Positions 22,601-32,927 of a stretch of 34,995 bases of DNA are shown piece after piece; positions within the stretch are counted from its first letter, which is position 1; each line of letters begins with the position of its first letter. Made by a program: the position numbers and the translations under genes. Source of the DNA: Chromera velia (lineage: Eukaryota > Sar > Chromeraceae). The stretch lies in contig JAHBMJ010005923.1 of assembly GCA_018398765.1 (NCBI GenBank), positions 104,131 to 139,125 on the forward strand, written 5' to 3'. Under the pieces are notes generated by a model. The model was not told the origin of the DNA. It searched no databases and saw nothing but the letters and a program-made list of their open reading frames with translations.

Positions 22601-23089
22601 GTCAAATCCTAACAAAACCGGCGGACGCCCTGACGGAAAAGACGGGCGGAATTCTTTCTTGCCATACTCCCCCCCAACCCCAACCGTCCAGTTCTCGTCA
22701 CAAGGGTCCCCCTGCTCCCCCTTTTCTCCCCCCCGAAGTACCCACTCCACAAACTCACGCGCACTTTGGGTGAACCCCTCCCAGCACTGTGCTTTCGGCG
22801 TCTCCGTCTCACTGGTGCTCGGGGAAGAAATGGCAAACGCCCTCTGTGCCCAGACTCTCCAGAATCTTCCGTTCTCCTCTTCCTTCAATGCCCTCACAAT
22901 CTCCTCTCTGGAGGGAGGGAGGGGAGGAGCAGGGTGGGTGTCTGCACGCGTCTCCTGTTGCAACTGATCCACACTGACAGAGAGGGCAGGGACGTTGGTA
23001 CCATTCGCGATGGGGCTCCGCAGTTGCAGCAGCAGTGAGAGAGCAGCAAAAGCCAGCAAGATGTCGGATGACAGGCGGCCCAGCAGCAT
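19642..23089 (-). CDS. Secreted protein with C-terminal TauD/TfdA-like Fe(II)/2-oxoglutarate dioxygenase domain, ~918 aa, three exons
   Basis: Exons on the minus strand are 23089-22571, ~22481-20773 and 20170-19642. Residues 1-30 form a signal peptide (charged start, then AFAALSLLLQL). Residues ~30-600 are unknown and include a low-complexity Glu run encoded by a GAA tract near 21955-21985. The TauD-like domain spans ~605-918. WHLD gives the HxD half of the facial triad (His712, Asp714), HR at 876-877 the distal His, and Arg896 or Arg900 the probable 2-oxoglutarate carboxylate ligand; the 164-residue HxD-to-His spacing fits the family. The last intron (20772-20171) is secure: AG+C restores Ser and continues TDFVSTADVFAAL. 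The first intron has a strong donor (GCGAAG|GTGAGG), but the best acceptor (TCGTAG) is out of phase, so I used a weaker in-phase one; a frameshift is possible. Substrate unknown. Confidence 0.75.
20199..20335. repeat. CAGG/CAGA-rich repeat in an intron
   Basis: Irregular CAGG, CAGA and AAGG tetranucleotides run through this stretch. A smaller cluster of the same words is at 20660-20725. Both are in the second intron of the TauD-family gene and resemble the microsatellite in the phosphatase gene intron. Confidence 0.7.
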
Positions 23090-24477
23090 CGCGGGTCTGA
23101 GCTACGCGTGCAAGAAACTGGGACTGACGATCAGTCTGACAACACTGGAATTTCAACGAAGAGCAGCGTCATGTAAACCTCCTAAAACTTTCGTACGGAG
23201 GTTCGGGTGCATGTTCAATGTTCATAGCATACTACGGCCCGTAAACTGAGTCATGTCATTGGTCATACTAAGACTCGACTCTCGAGAGATCAGACCGGCT
23301 TCAGAGAAAATGTCACTGCCATTATCAGTGCCATATTAATATGTTGCGCCATTATGGCGCCAAATGGCGCCAATGCCGTGCTATATGCCAGGCGCCGCCG
23401 CGTTTGACATCGTTTGACCCATGCACATCCCCTCAATTAATACAGCACATTTTGTCCGCACTTTTTTTCCCATTTGTCCACACGCGGTAGTGGGCCCGAC
23501 CGACTCACTCAGTGCCGGGGTCTTTGGTGGGCCCGCGCCATGCGGCTTGCAAGAACCATGCAAGAACCGTCTGCACGCAGGAGTCCCCTTCAGCACCTCC
23601 AACAGTCACTTTGGCTGCAAGTTTGGCATAGGAGAACGCTACTCAGTTCTCTAAAAGATCCACTTCTTTCACCAAGGCATTTTGTTTCGAACAAACGAGG
23701 CCCCCACCTACTGCGGAAACTTGCAGTTCTTCTTGACATTCTCTCATTCGATCATCCATCTCCCCGTCTCCAACCCTGTTTCACTTCTCTTCACCAAATC
23801 AGGATATGTCAAAGCAAGGGTATTTTTATTTTTGTGTGCATTCGCTACTCTCTTTCAAAATTGCCTATGCTTTTTCAAAAAGACCTACAAAAAGGGGACA
23901 AATCGGAGTGACACTGTTTTTCTGAGGCAGTAGAGGCAAGCATATCAACGAGAGATTCTCCCTCTTTCACTCCCTCCCTCCCTTCCTCCCCCCCCCCTTT
24001 CTTCTGTCTCTTTCTCTCTATCTTTCTCTCCCTTTCTTTTTGGCTCGCTTGCGCACTCTTTCTCTCTGTATATCTATGAATATCTGTTCTTGTTTTTCTG
24101 TGCATGTGCGTGTGCTGTGCATGATGTGTACACATTTACGTTTGTGTACGTGATCATGTATGTGAACGGTACATGCGTGCGCGTGCGCACATATGTATGT
24201 GCATATGTTAACCTGTGAAACTAGCTCCCACGCGCGCTATATACATCTTTGAATAGTCGACAGTGAGCGTTAGTATGTGATAAATTCTTTTTGTTGCTCT
24301 GGTTGCTCTTTCCCTCTCTCTGTGACAGTCTCCTCGGCTCTCTCTTTACCTTTGTCTGTCGCACATGCTTCTTTTGCTACATGGCATTCGTCAGGTACAG
24401 TACAAAGCATCCAATGAGGAATATCAACACTGAGGCATATCCCTCTGAACTTATAAATCATGTCATTCGTCCCCCCC
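23090..24477. other. Intergenic sequence up to the assembly gap
   Basis: A cluster of GGCGCC and GCCAT words lies at 23310-23400. 23682-23930 is open on the plus strand and hydrophobic, but it has no recognisable domain or clear splice context. From ~23960 the sequence is pyrimidine-rich, and 24000-24200 is one arm of the direct repeat around the gap. Confidence 0.4.
24350..24474 (-). CDS. Possible exon of an unidentified minus-strand gene, cut by the gap
   Basis: The minus strand is open here and ends in a good splice donor (GACAAAG|GTAAAG at 24350/24349). The peptide includes VDIPHWMLCTVPDECHVA. The other end runs into the N gap, so start and family cannot be judged. A second open minus-strand stretch at 25165-25290 (GQAVMFVGYKRTV, then NVKEYIHAM) could belong to the same gene. 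Both are weak calls. Confidence 0.25.
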
Positions 24478-24806
24478 NNNNNNNNNNNNNNNNNNNNNNN
24501 NNNNNNNNNNNNNNNNNNNNNNNNNNNNNNNNNNNNNNNNNNNNNNNNNNNNNNNNNNNNNNNNNNNNNNNNNNNNNNNNNNNNNNNNNNNNNNNNNNNN
24601 NNNNNNNNNNNNNNNNNNNNNNNNNNNNNNNNNNNNNNNNNNNNNNNNNNNNNNNNNNNNNNNNNNNNNNNNNNNNNNNNNNNNNNNNNNNNNNNNNNNN
24701 NNNNNNNNNNNNNNNNNNNNNNNNNNNNNNNNNNNNNNNNNNNNNNNNNNNNNNNNNNNNNNNNNNNNNNNNNNNNNNNNNNNNNNNNNNNNNNNNNNNN
24801 NNNNNN
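24478..24806. other. Assembly gap (329 N)
   Basis: All bases are N. The left edge is a short C run and the right edge a (CT)n run. The flanks carry two copies of the same ~200-bp sequence (24000-24200 and 24835-25035), so the gap probably spans a low-complexity or tandemly duplicated region. Confidence 0.95.
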
Positions 24807-24834
<28 letters not shown>

Positions 24835-24838
<4 letters not shown>

Positions 24839-25035
24839 TCTTCTGTCTCTTTTTCTCTATCTTTCCCTTCCTTTCTCTTCAGCTCGCTCGCTCACTCCTT
24901 CTTTCCATATATCTATAAATATTTCTTCTTGCTTTTCTGTGTATGTGCATGTACTGTGCATGATCTGTATACATTTGCGTTTCTGTATATGATTGTGTAT
25001 GTGAATGGTATGTGCGTGCGCATGTATATGTTTGT
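24835..25035. repeat. Right copy of a ~200-bp direct repeat (left copy 24000-24200)
   Basis: Both copies run from CTTCTGTCTCTTT through CTCGCT..CGC.CACTC, then GTGCATG..CTGTGCATGAT and ACATTT.CGTTT to GCGTGCGCATGTAT, with many small differences. The copies are ~835 bases apart in the same direction. The identity is too extensive for shared low complexity alone. Confidence 0.65.
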
Positions 25036-25083
25036 GTATGTATGTGTGTTTGTGTGTGTGTGTATGTGTGTGTCTGTCTGTCA

Positions 25084-25086
<3 letters not shown>

Positions 25087-25125
<39 letters not shown>

Positions 25126-25128
25126 GGG

Positions 25129-25166
<38 letters not shown>

Positions 25167-25167
25167 T
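25087..25167 (+). repeat. (CT)n ... (GT)n microsatellite
   Basis: A CT run at 25087-25124 is followed, after GGGGGCAT, by a GT run to ~25167. This is the same CT-then-GT arrangement as at 8401 and 14046. Confidence 0.85.
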
Positions 25168-25840
25168 CATCGCATGGATGTACTCCTTGACGTTTGTCGG
25201 CATGTTCTCCTCCGTCACTGTTCGCTTATACCCGACGAACATGACTGCCTGCCCCGAGAACACCAACGGCTGCCGATCCCCTCGCATGTGTTTCTCTTTC
25301 CATCTTTATCACAAATGGTGAAGAAATTGCGTCTCTGTCTCTTCATCTTCTTTTTATCCTTCATACCTCGAAAGTACATCTTCATACCTCATACTAGGAA
25401 ATAATGTCCTAGAAAATGTTTGAAACGCTAGTCGATCGAAATTAACGAAAAGAAGAAAATAACTTTAAAATGCTTATTATAATTACGGATTGAAAATGTT
25501 AACGGTTAATTACTTAACTGTATTTTTCAATTTAAGAAGATTTATGTCCGGAGCACTCTATAGGGAAAATTGTAGGAAGGATTGGCCTCCCGCCCCAATG
25601 CCGAATGTCCGACATGCGTTACGACGTGCGGCTTCCAGAGAAAACGCCGAAGCGCGCATCAAACCTTTTTTATACCCTTTTGCAATCCAGTTTTATATTC
25701 CACAATGTCCGTAAGGACCCTGACATGACATCTTTCTGTTGCAATAACACAGTTGCATGGTTGATTACAGAAAAGAATGGACTGAAAAAATCGGAAATTC
25801 AAAAGAAAGAGAGAGAGAGCCTGTCGGTCAATCCGTCTGC

Positions 25841-27900
25841 TCATCTGCCGTTCTTTTCTAGTTTCTTTTGGGCTTCCCGAAAGTCGATCCGTCTGACGGT
25901 GTAGATGTGTTTCATGATTGCAAAAGGGATCAAGACTTAAATGAGAGTTAAACGATAATTAAGCCCTCTTCCCTTTTCCAAGTGAAGGTTCAATCACTCG
26001 ACGAAGCGAGAAGAAACGGTCTCGCTACTTACATGTCTCCGCACAGATCCTTCTTCCCTCTCATACTGGCTCTCATACGCAGTAAATGAAACCTCTTCAC
26101 GGTCAAACCAGTTAGCCGGTACGTCGATCAATCGACGCATGATACTGCCATCACTCATGTAAACGCCGGCAATAAAGCCTTCCTCCCTCCCTTGAAAGAA
26201 ACTGCGTGCCTCCCCGCAGACCCCACAGATGCCAATCGTCTCTGAGAATCTCAAATATAATGTCCTGAAGATACTCTGGAGGAGTCGCCGCAAACGAATG
26301 CGCCAAGCACTGTACAGGAAGCACCCTTGGTTCCTCAGGCTGCACTTGGTCCGGTCTCCACAGACTTGGAGATGGCTTCTGACTCTACCTGGATGTCCGC
26401 ACGTACAGAGGCCGTCTCCGTGTCCCCTTCCGACTCGGACTCGGACGCCGAGTCTGAGCCCGCCAAGGGCTGGGGCTCCAGGTTCATCGGAGGTCTGTCG
26501 GGCTGCAGAATCCAGGGGAGACCTCCGGCAGCCTCGAAGGCGGCAAAGGTCATCTCGGCTCTGTGCTCGGACTTGAATTTTTTCTCTTCAAAGGTCAGAC
26601 GCACGAGTTCGATCATGGCAATCGCAGGACGATAACATGTCGACAGATGTTTCTTGGGGCGGATGGGATGACTGCCAGCACAGAGGAAAGCACTGGTAGT
26701 CGGCATGCAGACTGACTCCTCAGGAAATCCCGCCAGCCATTCTTTGTCCTTCTTGCGACAGCAGAGTCGGTCCAGAAAGGTGGAGGGTGGAGTTGGCAGA
26801 GCAACAAGAGGCTCCGTGGAGTCACTGGGTGCATTCACGGAGAGGATGGGAGTGAAGGGGGTGGGCCAGCTGGGCAACATGTCATTTGGACGAACCGGCA
26901 CACCCTGACGACAGTAATGGACGTAGGTGCGGATGGCTTCGAACGGCCATGTGTGGGGGGCAGGGTCCCTCGATGCGGGAAGGCGGGATAGAAGGACCTC
27001 CTTGATGGGCCACCAGGGGGGCAGGAAGAGGACGAACTCATGAAGAAGGAGGTTACACAACCTCCACACAGGTTCCTCAGAGTCCTCGGCACTCTCCTCC
27101 TCACTGGCATCTTCTTCTGCGTCTGACTCTGCAAGCTTCTCAAAGCGTTCCGCTCTCTCTGCACGACTTTTGGCGAGCTCCTTCTTCAGGCTCTCTGCCA
27201 TGTCGGCCGGAAAGGGGGCATCCGAAGGATCCCAGAAAATGGGCATCTGGACGTACGGGCTTTCTCCCTGCCACTTTCCCCTGTCTGTTGAAGACAGGGT
27301 TCATGAAAGACAGGCGACAGAGGCCGTTGGTGATCACGGTCCAGCCCCCATTTGGAAAACAATCGAAAGCAAAAGTCTTGCAGAGGAACAGATCAACACC
27401 CACTGCAGAGACCATGTTATTGAAACACGAGTGGATGGGTCCATAAGCCTCCTCAAACACGAGTGGATGGGTCCATAAGCCTCCTCAATGTGGCTTCGCA
27501 GTTCCGGTGCAAAGTCCTTGTTCTTCTCCATCCCAAAGTAGAGATCTGGAGGAGGGAAACGAGTAATGAAGAAACTGGTCCATGGTGTTCTTGGAATCTA
27601 TACAGCTACAGAGACTGTGCAGGGAAAGGTGAGCATTTATACTTAAGGGGGGATCCTCAAAGGGTGACCTACGCTATCATGGAGGGTAGCTACGAGCTGA
27701 CATTCGACTGAAGAAGGCTCAAGGTATTCATAGCTCAAGGGTGTGAGTTCATGCCGACAAGCGCTGTCACTGACGCAACAGTTTCCCGTCTCCAAAATTC
27801 GGCTAAGAGCCAGCATATGCATGCATTCGGATTCGCGGGCTGCATGTATAAGGTCGGGTTGCGACTTAATTGACGCACGCACACACACACAACAATTCAT
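25841..27900 (-). pseudogene. Disrupted gene of unknown family (32-bp duplication plus apparent +1 shifts)
   Basis: A coherent protein can be followed on the minus strand only by crossing breaks. The first exon ends at 27673 (AGC|GTAGGT) and the second starts at 27597 after CTGTATAG, with phases agreeing. At 27423-27486 a 32-base segment is tandemly duplicated, throwing the frame out inside AYGPIHSC. Near 27278-27281 (four G on the coding strand) the protein resumes one base later, NRQGK then WQGESPYVQ. The main open part (to 26335) has an acidic Glu/Ser/Asp region and a CCRKKDKEW stretch. Near 26350 and 26215-26225 two more +1 shifts seem needed to reach SDGSIMRRLIDVP, which ends in a good donor (AGACAT|GTAAGT at ~26032); a possible last exon stops at 25841. 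No domain is recognised. Either a decaying gene or assembly errors at G runs. Confidence 0.5.
27423..27486. repeat. Perfect 32-bp tandem duplication
   Basis: Two identical 32-base units stand head to tail (27423-27454 and 27455-27486). They fall inside the coding frame of the disrupted minus-strand gene. Because 32 is not a multiple of three, the second copy shifts the frame. Removing one copy would join AYGPIHSC directly to FNNMVSAVG. Confidence 0.9.
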
Positions 27901-28168
27901 ACTCCCACGCGATTCCCACGCGTTGCAATGTGTTGCAATTCAATCATTTTCAATGTTGGTTGTCGCAATTCCATGTGTGTGTCTTCCGTCACTTCAGAGA
28001 AATGCTTCTTCGGAAGTACCCGCGGAGCCTTCAAAATCGTTTACACATGCACATACACTCTAAGGAAGTGGCTGGAATGGACGGTCTGTACAGATCATGT
28101 ATTTTAATATATAGATGTACTTGGATACATGAAACGCGGTACAGGGTGGCGGAAGCAACACGATAAGT

Positions 28169-29377
28169 ATGAGAAACTGCCGAAGCCTTGTCACTCGTCT
28201 GTTTCAGACTTGCAGACCGTTGTTGAAGACTCATCTACTCTCTATAATTCCACAGCGCTTGTCGCAGCTCCGTTTCAGCTCTTCTCTCAGCCATTTTTCC
28301 ACTCTCGGCCACTTTCACGATAGCAGGACTACGCAAGTTGGGGATACCCATCATGTAGACGTGGAGCAAAACAATGAGAACGAGTTCGTGGACATCCCTC
28401 CGCTCTTCAATGGTGTGTCGAGTGGTTGGAGAATCTCCAGAGCAGGGATAATTCAGGACAGCCGTGGACGCCTTGCCGGTCCAGAAGGAAGGGGGAACAT
28501 GCATGTGAAGTCGGGTTATTATGTAGTCTCCATAAAAGCCTGGCGCCCAAACAGTACGCAAAGTGTCCACCGTCTTGTGGCGCTAACCTTTTTGTCGAAA
28601 GAGAAAGAAAAGAAACAAGAGAGATTTCCCAATGAGCGCCTCCACGTCGATCACAAAGACGGTGTAAAGAAAAACAATGCAGTTGAGAATTTGCAATGGG
28701 TAACTCCAAGGGAACACTGTCTAAAGACTCAAGCATCACGCTCAGCCTGTGCACCACGCTTGCCGTCTGCGATGGCTATTCCTGCGTTTGCAAAGAATCT
28801 GGCCACCGGAGAACAGCAGACCTTCTCCAGTCTTAGAGCCTTGACACACTTCTTGAAGACCGGTTCCAGCAAAAGGCTGTCTGTGGCACACCTTTCCTCA
28901 CATTCTGGAGGGGTGGACATCAAGGGTTGGCGGATTCAGATTGACAGAGCGAGAGTGGATTCTCTGGAAGGAGAACATTTCAGGCGACTATACCTCATTT
29001 ATATTCATGAATGCCGATTTCACCTGGTCCATGAGCCCCCGAGTGAGGACCTGGGCGTGACTCCCTATATAGAGATTTCAAATCTCGGTCGCAAGCGTGA
29101 TTCAAACGGAAGAGTCAGTAGGGGTTTCGTGGTCTGTGGGTATCAGTACACTCATATTCGAGGGAAAAACTTTCGGGTTCACCGACTTGTTGCGGAGGCC
29201 TTTCACCAGGAGCAGAAGCAGGCTCTGCTCGCCGGAGGTGCCGATGCAAAGACGCTTCAGGTGGACCACAAGGATGGGGATCCTTCGAACAATAGGGTTG
29301 AGAATCTGCAATGGATGACTCCAAAGATGCATGCAAGAGAAACATGGAGAAGAATAAAGAACGCAGAATCTGTGTAG
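28169..29377 (+). CDS. Double HNH endonuclease-like protein with NUMOD modules, 402 aa, intronless
   Basis: Two modules with the same layout lie in tandem. Module 1: NUMOD4-like segment (~73-100, with WRISRAG), then VHRLVALTF (133-141) and VDHKDG...NN...NLQWVTP (160-180). Module 2: NUMOD4-like segment (~296-315, YIEISNLGR), VHRLVAEAF (337-345) and VDHKDG...NN...NLQWMTP (365-385). The His of VHRL, the DHxDG pair and the Asn of NLQW match the HNH_3 catalytic pattern in both. A stretch between them (~207-230, NLATGEQQTFSSLRAL) resembles NUMOD1. This combination is known from homing endonucleases of phages, giant viruses and organelle introns. Residues 1-45 are Arg/Ser/Leu-rich with few acids, like a mitochondrial presequence. 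There are no introns, unlike its neighbours, which suggests acquisition or mobility. Confidence 0.85.
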   Translation: MRNCRSLVTRLFQTCRPLLKTHLLSIIPQRLSQLRFSSSLSHFSTLGHFHDSRTTQVGDTHHVDVEQNNENEFVDIPPLFNGVSSGWRISRAGIIQDSRGRLAGPEGRGNMHVKSGYYVVSIKAWRPNSTQSVHRLVALTFLSKEKEKKQERFPNERLHVDHKDGVKKNNAVENLQWVTPREHCLKTQASRSACAPRLPSAMAIPAFAKNLATGEQQTFSSLRALTHFLKTGSSKRLSVAHLSSHSGGVDIKGWRIQIDRARVDSLEGEHFRRLYLIYIHECRFHLVHEPPSEDLGVTPYIEISNLGRKRDSNGRVSRGFVVCGYQYTHIRGKNFRVHRLVAEAFHQEQKQALLAGGADAKTLQVDHKDGDPSNNRVENLQWMTPKMHARETWRRIKNAESV

Positions 29378-30019
29378 CAGACGGGCAGCGTTTGACTACA
29401 AAAAATCTGGAGGGCAAGAAAATAGATCGGAATTCTAGTTTACAGAATGGCGAGAACTGCGGTAAGAAACCAAGGCTACCTAGCAAGAAACCTCCCCCCA
29501 ATTCTAACATTCGAGCACTTGACTATCTCAACCTTTTTGTGGCGGCTTCTATCCCTTCCTAGTGTATGTCATTAATGATCAATGACCCCTTTCAAACTAC
29601 CGTGTACCAACCTATATATACGTGATACTTCAAAATCTTGGCTAGCTCAAACAATTTTTAAAAACTTCAATGATTGATTGAAAAGCTACGAATCTTTGTC
29701 AAAAGCTTAAAAGCTATTTTAAGCTTAGTTTTAAACAAAACTTGGATCAAACAAAATGAGTTATAACAATTACTTGATCTGAAATGCTGTGCTAAGTAGT
29801 ATGCTAAAAAAGTGGTTCATGCTAGGACAGTATACTACCAGGACTCAATTATGATGACTTACGTTTAATATATCACATTTATCATCTTATGTTATTGATT
29901 GATTCGTTCTGCATAAGGTGCTTGGCTGCTAGTACAGTATGTCACTTGTGGCAATCGGTTTTGAGCGCTACTAGTAGTATGTAGTCTATAATATAAACAA
30001 TGGACTTAATATTAGTATG
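29378..30019. other. Intergenic AT-rich sequence
   Basis: A basic open frame (29311-29562, plus strand, different from the HNH frame) overlaps the end of the HNH ORF. It could be a former C-terminal extension, but I have no evidence that it is translated. The rest is AT-rich without coding features. Confidence 0.4.
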
Positions 30020-30411
30020 TTATGAATACAATAGAGACCGATAGAGACAAACAATCAATAAATATACTCTCCACACAGTTTAGTGCTATCTGCTAGATAG
30101 GTAATGCCATTCTCTCACACATACATACACATGTCACGCGACTTCATATGTAAGATAGTTTGTTACTTGCTAGGGTATTACTTCTACTATCAGCAAGACT
30201 GTTCTTCAATCAATACATTTGTTGACTTGACTTATGTATTCATGCAGACTGACATGCATGCAGCATGCATGTATTCACTTTGTGTTTTAATTCGCTTACT
30301 TTTGTGCGCCTTGCGCGCTCATGATCGATACCGGCAGTGAATGATGTGAATTTGAAAGGAGACAGCCATGCGAAGCGACTAGACAGGCTCTGCATGTGGA
30401 TGAGAGAGAAC
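30020..30411. repeat. Left copy of a ~400-bp direct repeat
   Basis: 392 bases starting TTATGAAT.CAAT.GAGACCG recur at 32527-32927 in the same orientation, with scattered substitutions and small indels. Both copies end GATGAGAGAGAAC. Shared internal landmarks include TCAATACATTTGTTGACTTG and the palindromic GCATGCAGCATGC. The arrangement resembles LTRs, but the ends lack clear TG...CA dinucleotides and I find no target duplication. Confidence 0.75.
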
Positions 30412-32526
30412 TATAAGGTTCATAAGCGCATTCTTTTTCTTTTGGCGTAGAACGCATGAGATTGTTTCTTTCTTTTTCTTTCAGTTTTTGTTTTTTCCTT
30501 CGTTTGTCGTAGCGAACAACAGAAAGGGCGTGACATCTTTTACTTTTGTGACCACTCCTCTACTAAGGCTTCATTGCAGAACGACTATACTCACGCATTG
30601 CATGGCGGTTCCCCAGCCTTCCCTTCAATTGTTTAGAACGAAAGGAACAGATACACAGACAGCACAGGAGAAGACATATCTCTTTCCTTTTCATGTAAAG
30701 CTGTAGAATAGATACAAAACAGATCATAACCTGCCTTGGCAGGGAGGAAGCAGAGACGGTGGAGTGACGATACGTACAAGAGTCCATGCTGTATGAATGC
30801 AGACATCACTCGTTGCTCTATCAATCTTGTTCCATCCAAACAGCAAAACGCTTTAAAGAAAAGAGATGTAGACACATCTGTATATGTTTCCTAGCTACCT
30901 GCTTTGCATCAATCTCATTTGCTCATGCCTTGCCCCTTTTGCCCCCTCTGTGAGAAGGGCCAGATGTCTGGTCTCTCTTATTTCTTTGCTTTCCCTCACC
31001 CCAGTGCCTGTACGTCTCCTTCATAATCTCTTCATCACTGCCAGATTGACTATGGGACCTCCATCTTCCACCATCCTTGCGCCCTCCCCTTTGGTTGTTC
31101 TCTGCTTGTCTCCCCTGGTGATCGTACTATTGCTGTCTTAGGAAAAAATCTCTGTTTACCTGGAATCTTCCTTTATCCTTCTGCATACCCTCGCGCCCCT
31201 TCCAGTATCCTTTGTGTTGGAAGAAAGCCGCGTTGTCTGGAGACACAGGTGAATTGTACGGGTAAGAGGGATACTGGTTCTGCTGTCTTGGGTCCCATCC
31301 TGTCCCGTACAAGTTGGGAAGACCTGTGAGAGAGGGATATACAGGGGTAGGGTAGTTCTGCTGCTGTGTGTACTGTAGATAGACATTCAGAGGAAACGCC
31401 CACGGGGTCTCGACACCTTTCTGATTAGGAGAGGGAGGAAGAGCGGGGGAAAGAGGAGTTGGTCCAGGACCTCTGTTCTTCGGTTGTGCTTACTCATTGG
31501 AATATGTTTTCTTGTACGTGGATGCGACAATCTGTTCAAGGGCATGGCAAGACAAAGTCCTGCTATCTATCTTATCTCTGATCTCCTCCCGTCTGGACTT
31601 GCCGGTTGCTCTCTTCAGGATCTTGTTGTACAGCTATGTGACAAGAAGGGGATACGTGCAAATGTCAATTTTCTGTGGGACCCCCATCTCGTCGTCTGGA
31701 ATGTTGTCTGCTTTCTCAAACCTGCCATCTGCTGATCTGGGTGGGTGGTTGACATTGCAGCTTCTTTTGGAAGATCTGTATGAACTTTATGAAATTCATG
31801 TCGGGTGGCTGTCTACGCTTGATGAAGGCGATGAGGCCTTCAAAGGAATCATCAAATATTTCTGCTACATTCAGGGAAGAGTGGGCTTTTCCAATGTAAA
31901 ACAATTAAACAGAAAAGGTCGAGAAGGAATGCGACTGACTCGTTCACACTGATGAACGTCGCCTCCACACTATCGTAGAAGTCGGGATGATAGTTCTCAG
32001 CCAATTCCTCATAGAACATCTCCTTCACCCTCTGACACCCTGGAGACTTCGAATTCAATCTGTCTGTAGTGATACCTAGAGCTCTCGCTGCTGAGCTCAA
32101 GGCATCTTCGATCATCTTCCACTCTGCTGGTCAGTTTCTGTTGTACATGATCTTCTGCGTGTTGCCGTTCGAGTCAGTCCAGGTAAGCTTTGCAGCAAAC
32201 CTTTTCTGGATTGTCTCCTTCATCGTCTTTGCCTGCTGTTTGGGATTGTTGCCGTTGAGTGTACTACAGAGCTTGAGGTCAGGGTAACTCTGTGCAAGGA
32301 CCTTCAGCTGCTCCTCTGAGTGTGGTTCCGGGGGAGCCATCGGGTTTATGAGTTTCAATTCGAGATTTCCGAAGGGCCTAGCCATGGTATCAGACAAAAA
32401 AAGAACTTCCGCCTGTGTTTCGAATGGGTCGTCCTTCTTTACTGCCGAAGGGTTAAGACAGAACATCTTAATGCTGGAAGGAATGGAAAATCAAGGACTG
32501 TTCTTCCGCTACTTCACGTCATCAAA
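30412..32526 (-). pseudogene. Decayed coding region between the direct repeats, family unknown
   Basis: On the minus strand, protein-like sequence runs from ~32466 (FGNLELKLINPMAPPEPHS) to an in-frame TGA at 32131-32133. It continues in the same frame as PAEWKMIEDALSSAARALG to ~31950. After an apparent intron (acceptor TGAATGTAG) it resumes as EIFDDSFEGLIAFIKRR, shifts frame near 31740, and reads on through an in-frame TAG (PLLVT-stop-LYNKILKR) to ~31490. A Pro/Tyr/Gln-rich stretch (NLYGTGWDPRQQNQYP) lies at ~31400-31160. I recognise no domain. Two stops and a frameshift inside the flanking repeats suggest a degenerate transposable-element gene rather than a host gene. Confidence 0.5.
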
Positions 32527-32927
32527 TTATGAATGCAATGGAGACCGATAGAGACGGACAATCAATAAATATACTCTCCATACAGTCTAGGCTATCTGCT
32601 AGACAGGTAATGCCATTCTTTCATACATATACATACATGTTATGCGACTTTATATGTATGTAAGATAATTTGTTACTTGCTAGCTCTAGGGTGTTGCTTC
32701 TACTATCAGCAAGACTGTTCTTCAATCAATACATTTGTTGACTTGACTTGTGTACTCATACAGACTGACATGCATGCAGCATGCATGCATTCACTTTATG
32801 TTTTAATTCGCTTACTTTCGTGTGCTTTGCGCACTCATGATCGATACCAGCAGTGAATGATGTGAATTTGAAAGGAGGTAGCCATGCGAAGTGACTAGAC
32901 AGGCTCTACATGTAGATGAGAGAGAAC
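32527..32927. repeat. Right copy of the ~400-bp direct repeat
   Basis: 401 bases match 30020-30411 end to end, including the GCATGCAGCATGC palindrome and the final GATGAGAGAGAAC. Small insertions (near 32655 and 32682) explain the length difference. Confidence 0.75.

Noticed and set aside
23421-23933. Plus-strand open stretches with hydrophobic peptides
   Set aside because: No start, splice sites or domain could be tied together; composition may explain the hydrophobicity.
25490-25904. Two short plus-strand ORFs (74 and 99 codons)
   Set aside because: They overlap each other in different frames and show no domain, splice or upstream signal; the second is antisense to a possible terminal exon of the disrupted gene.
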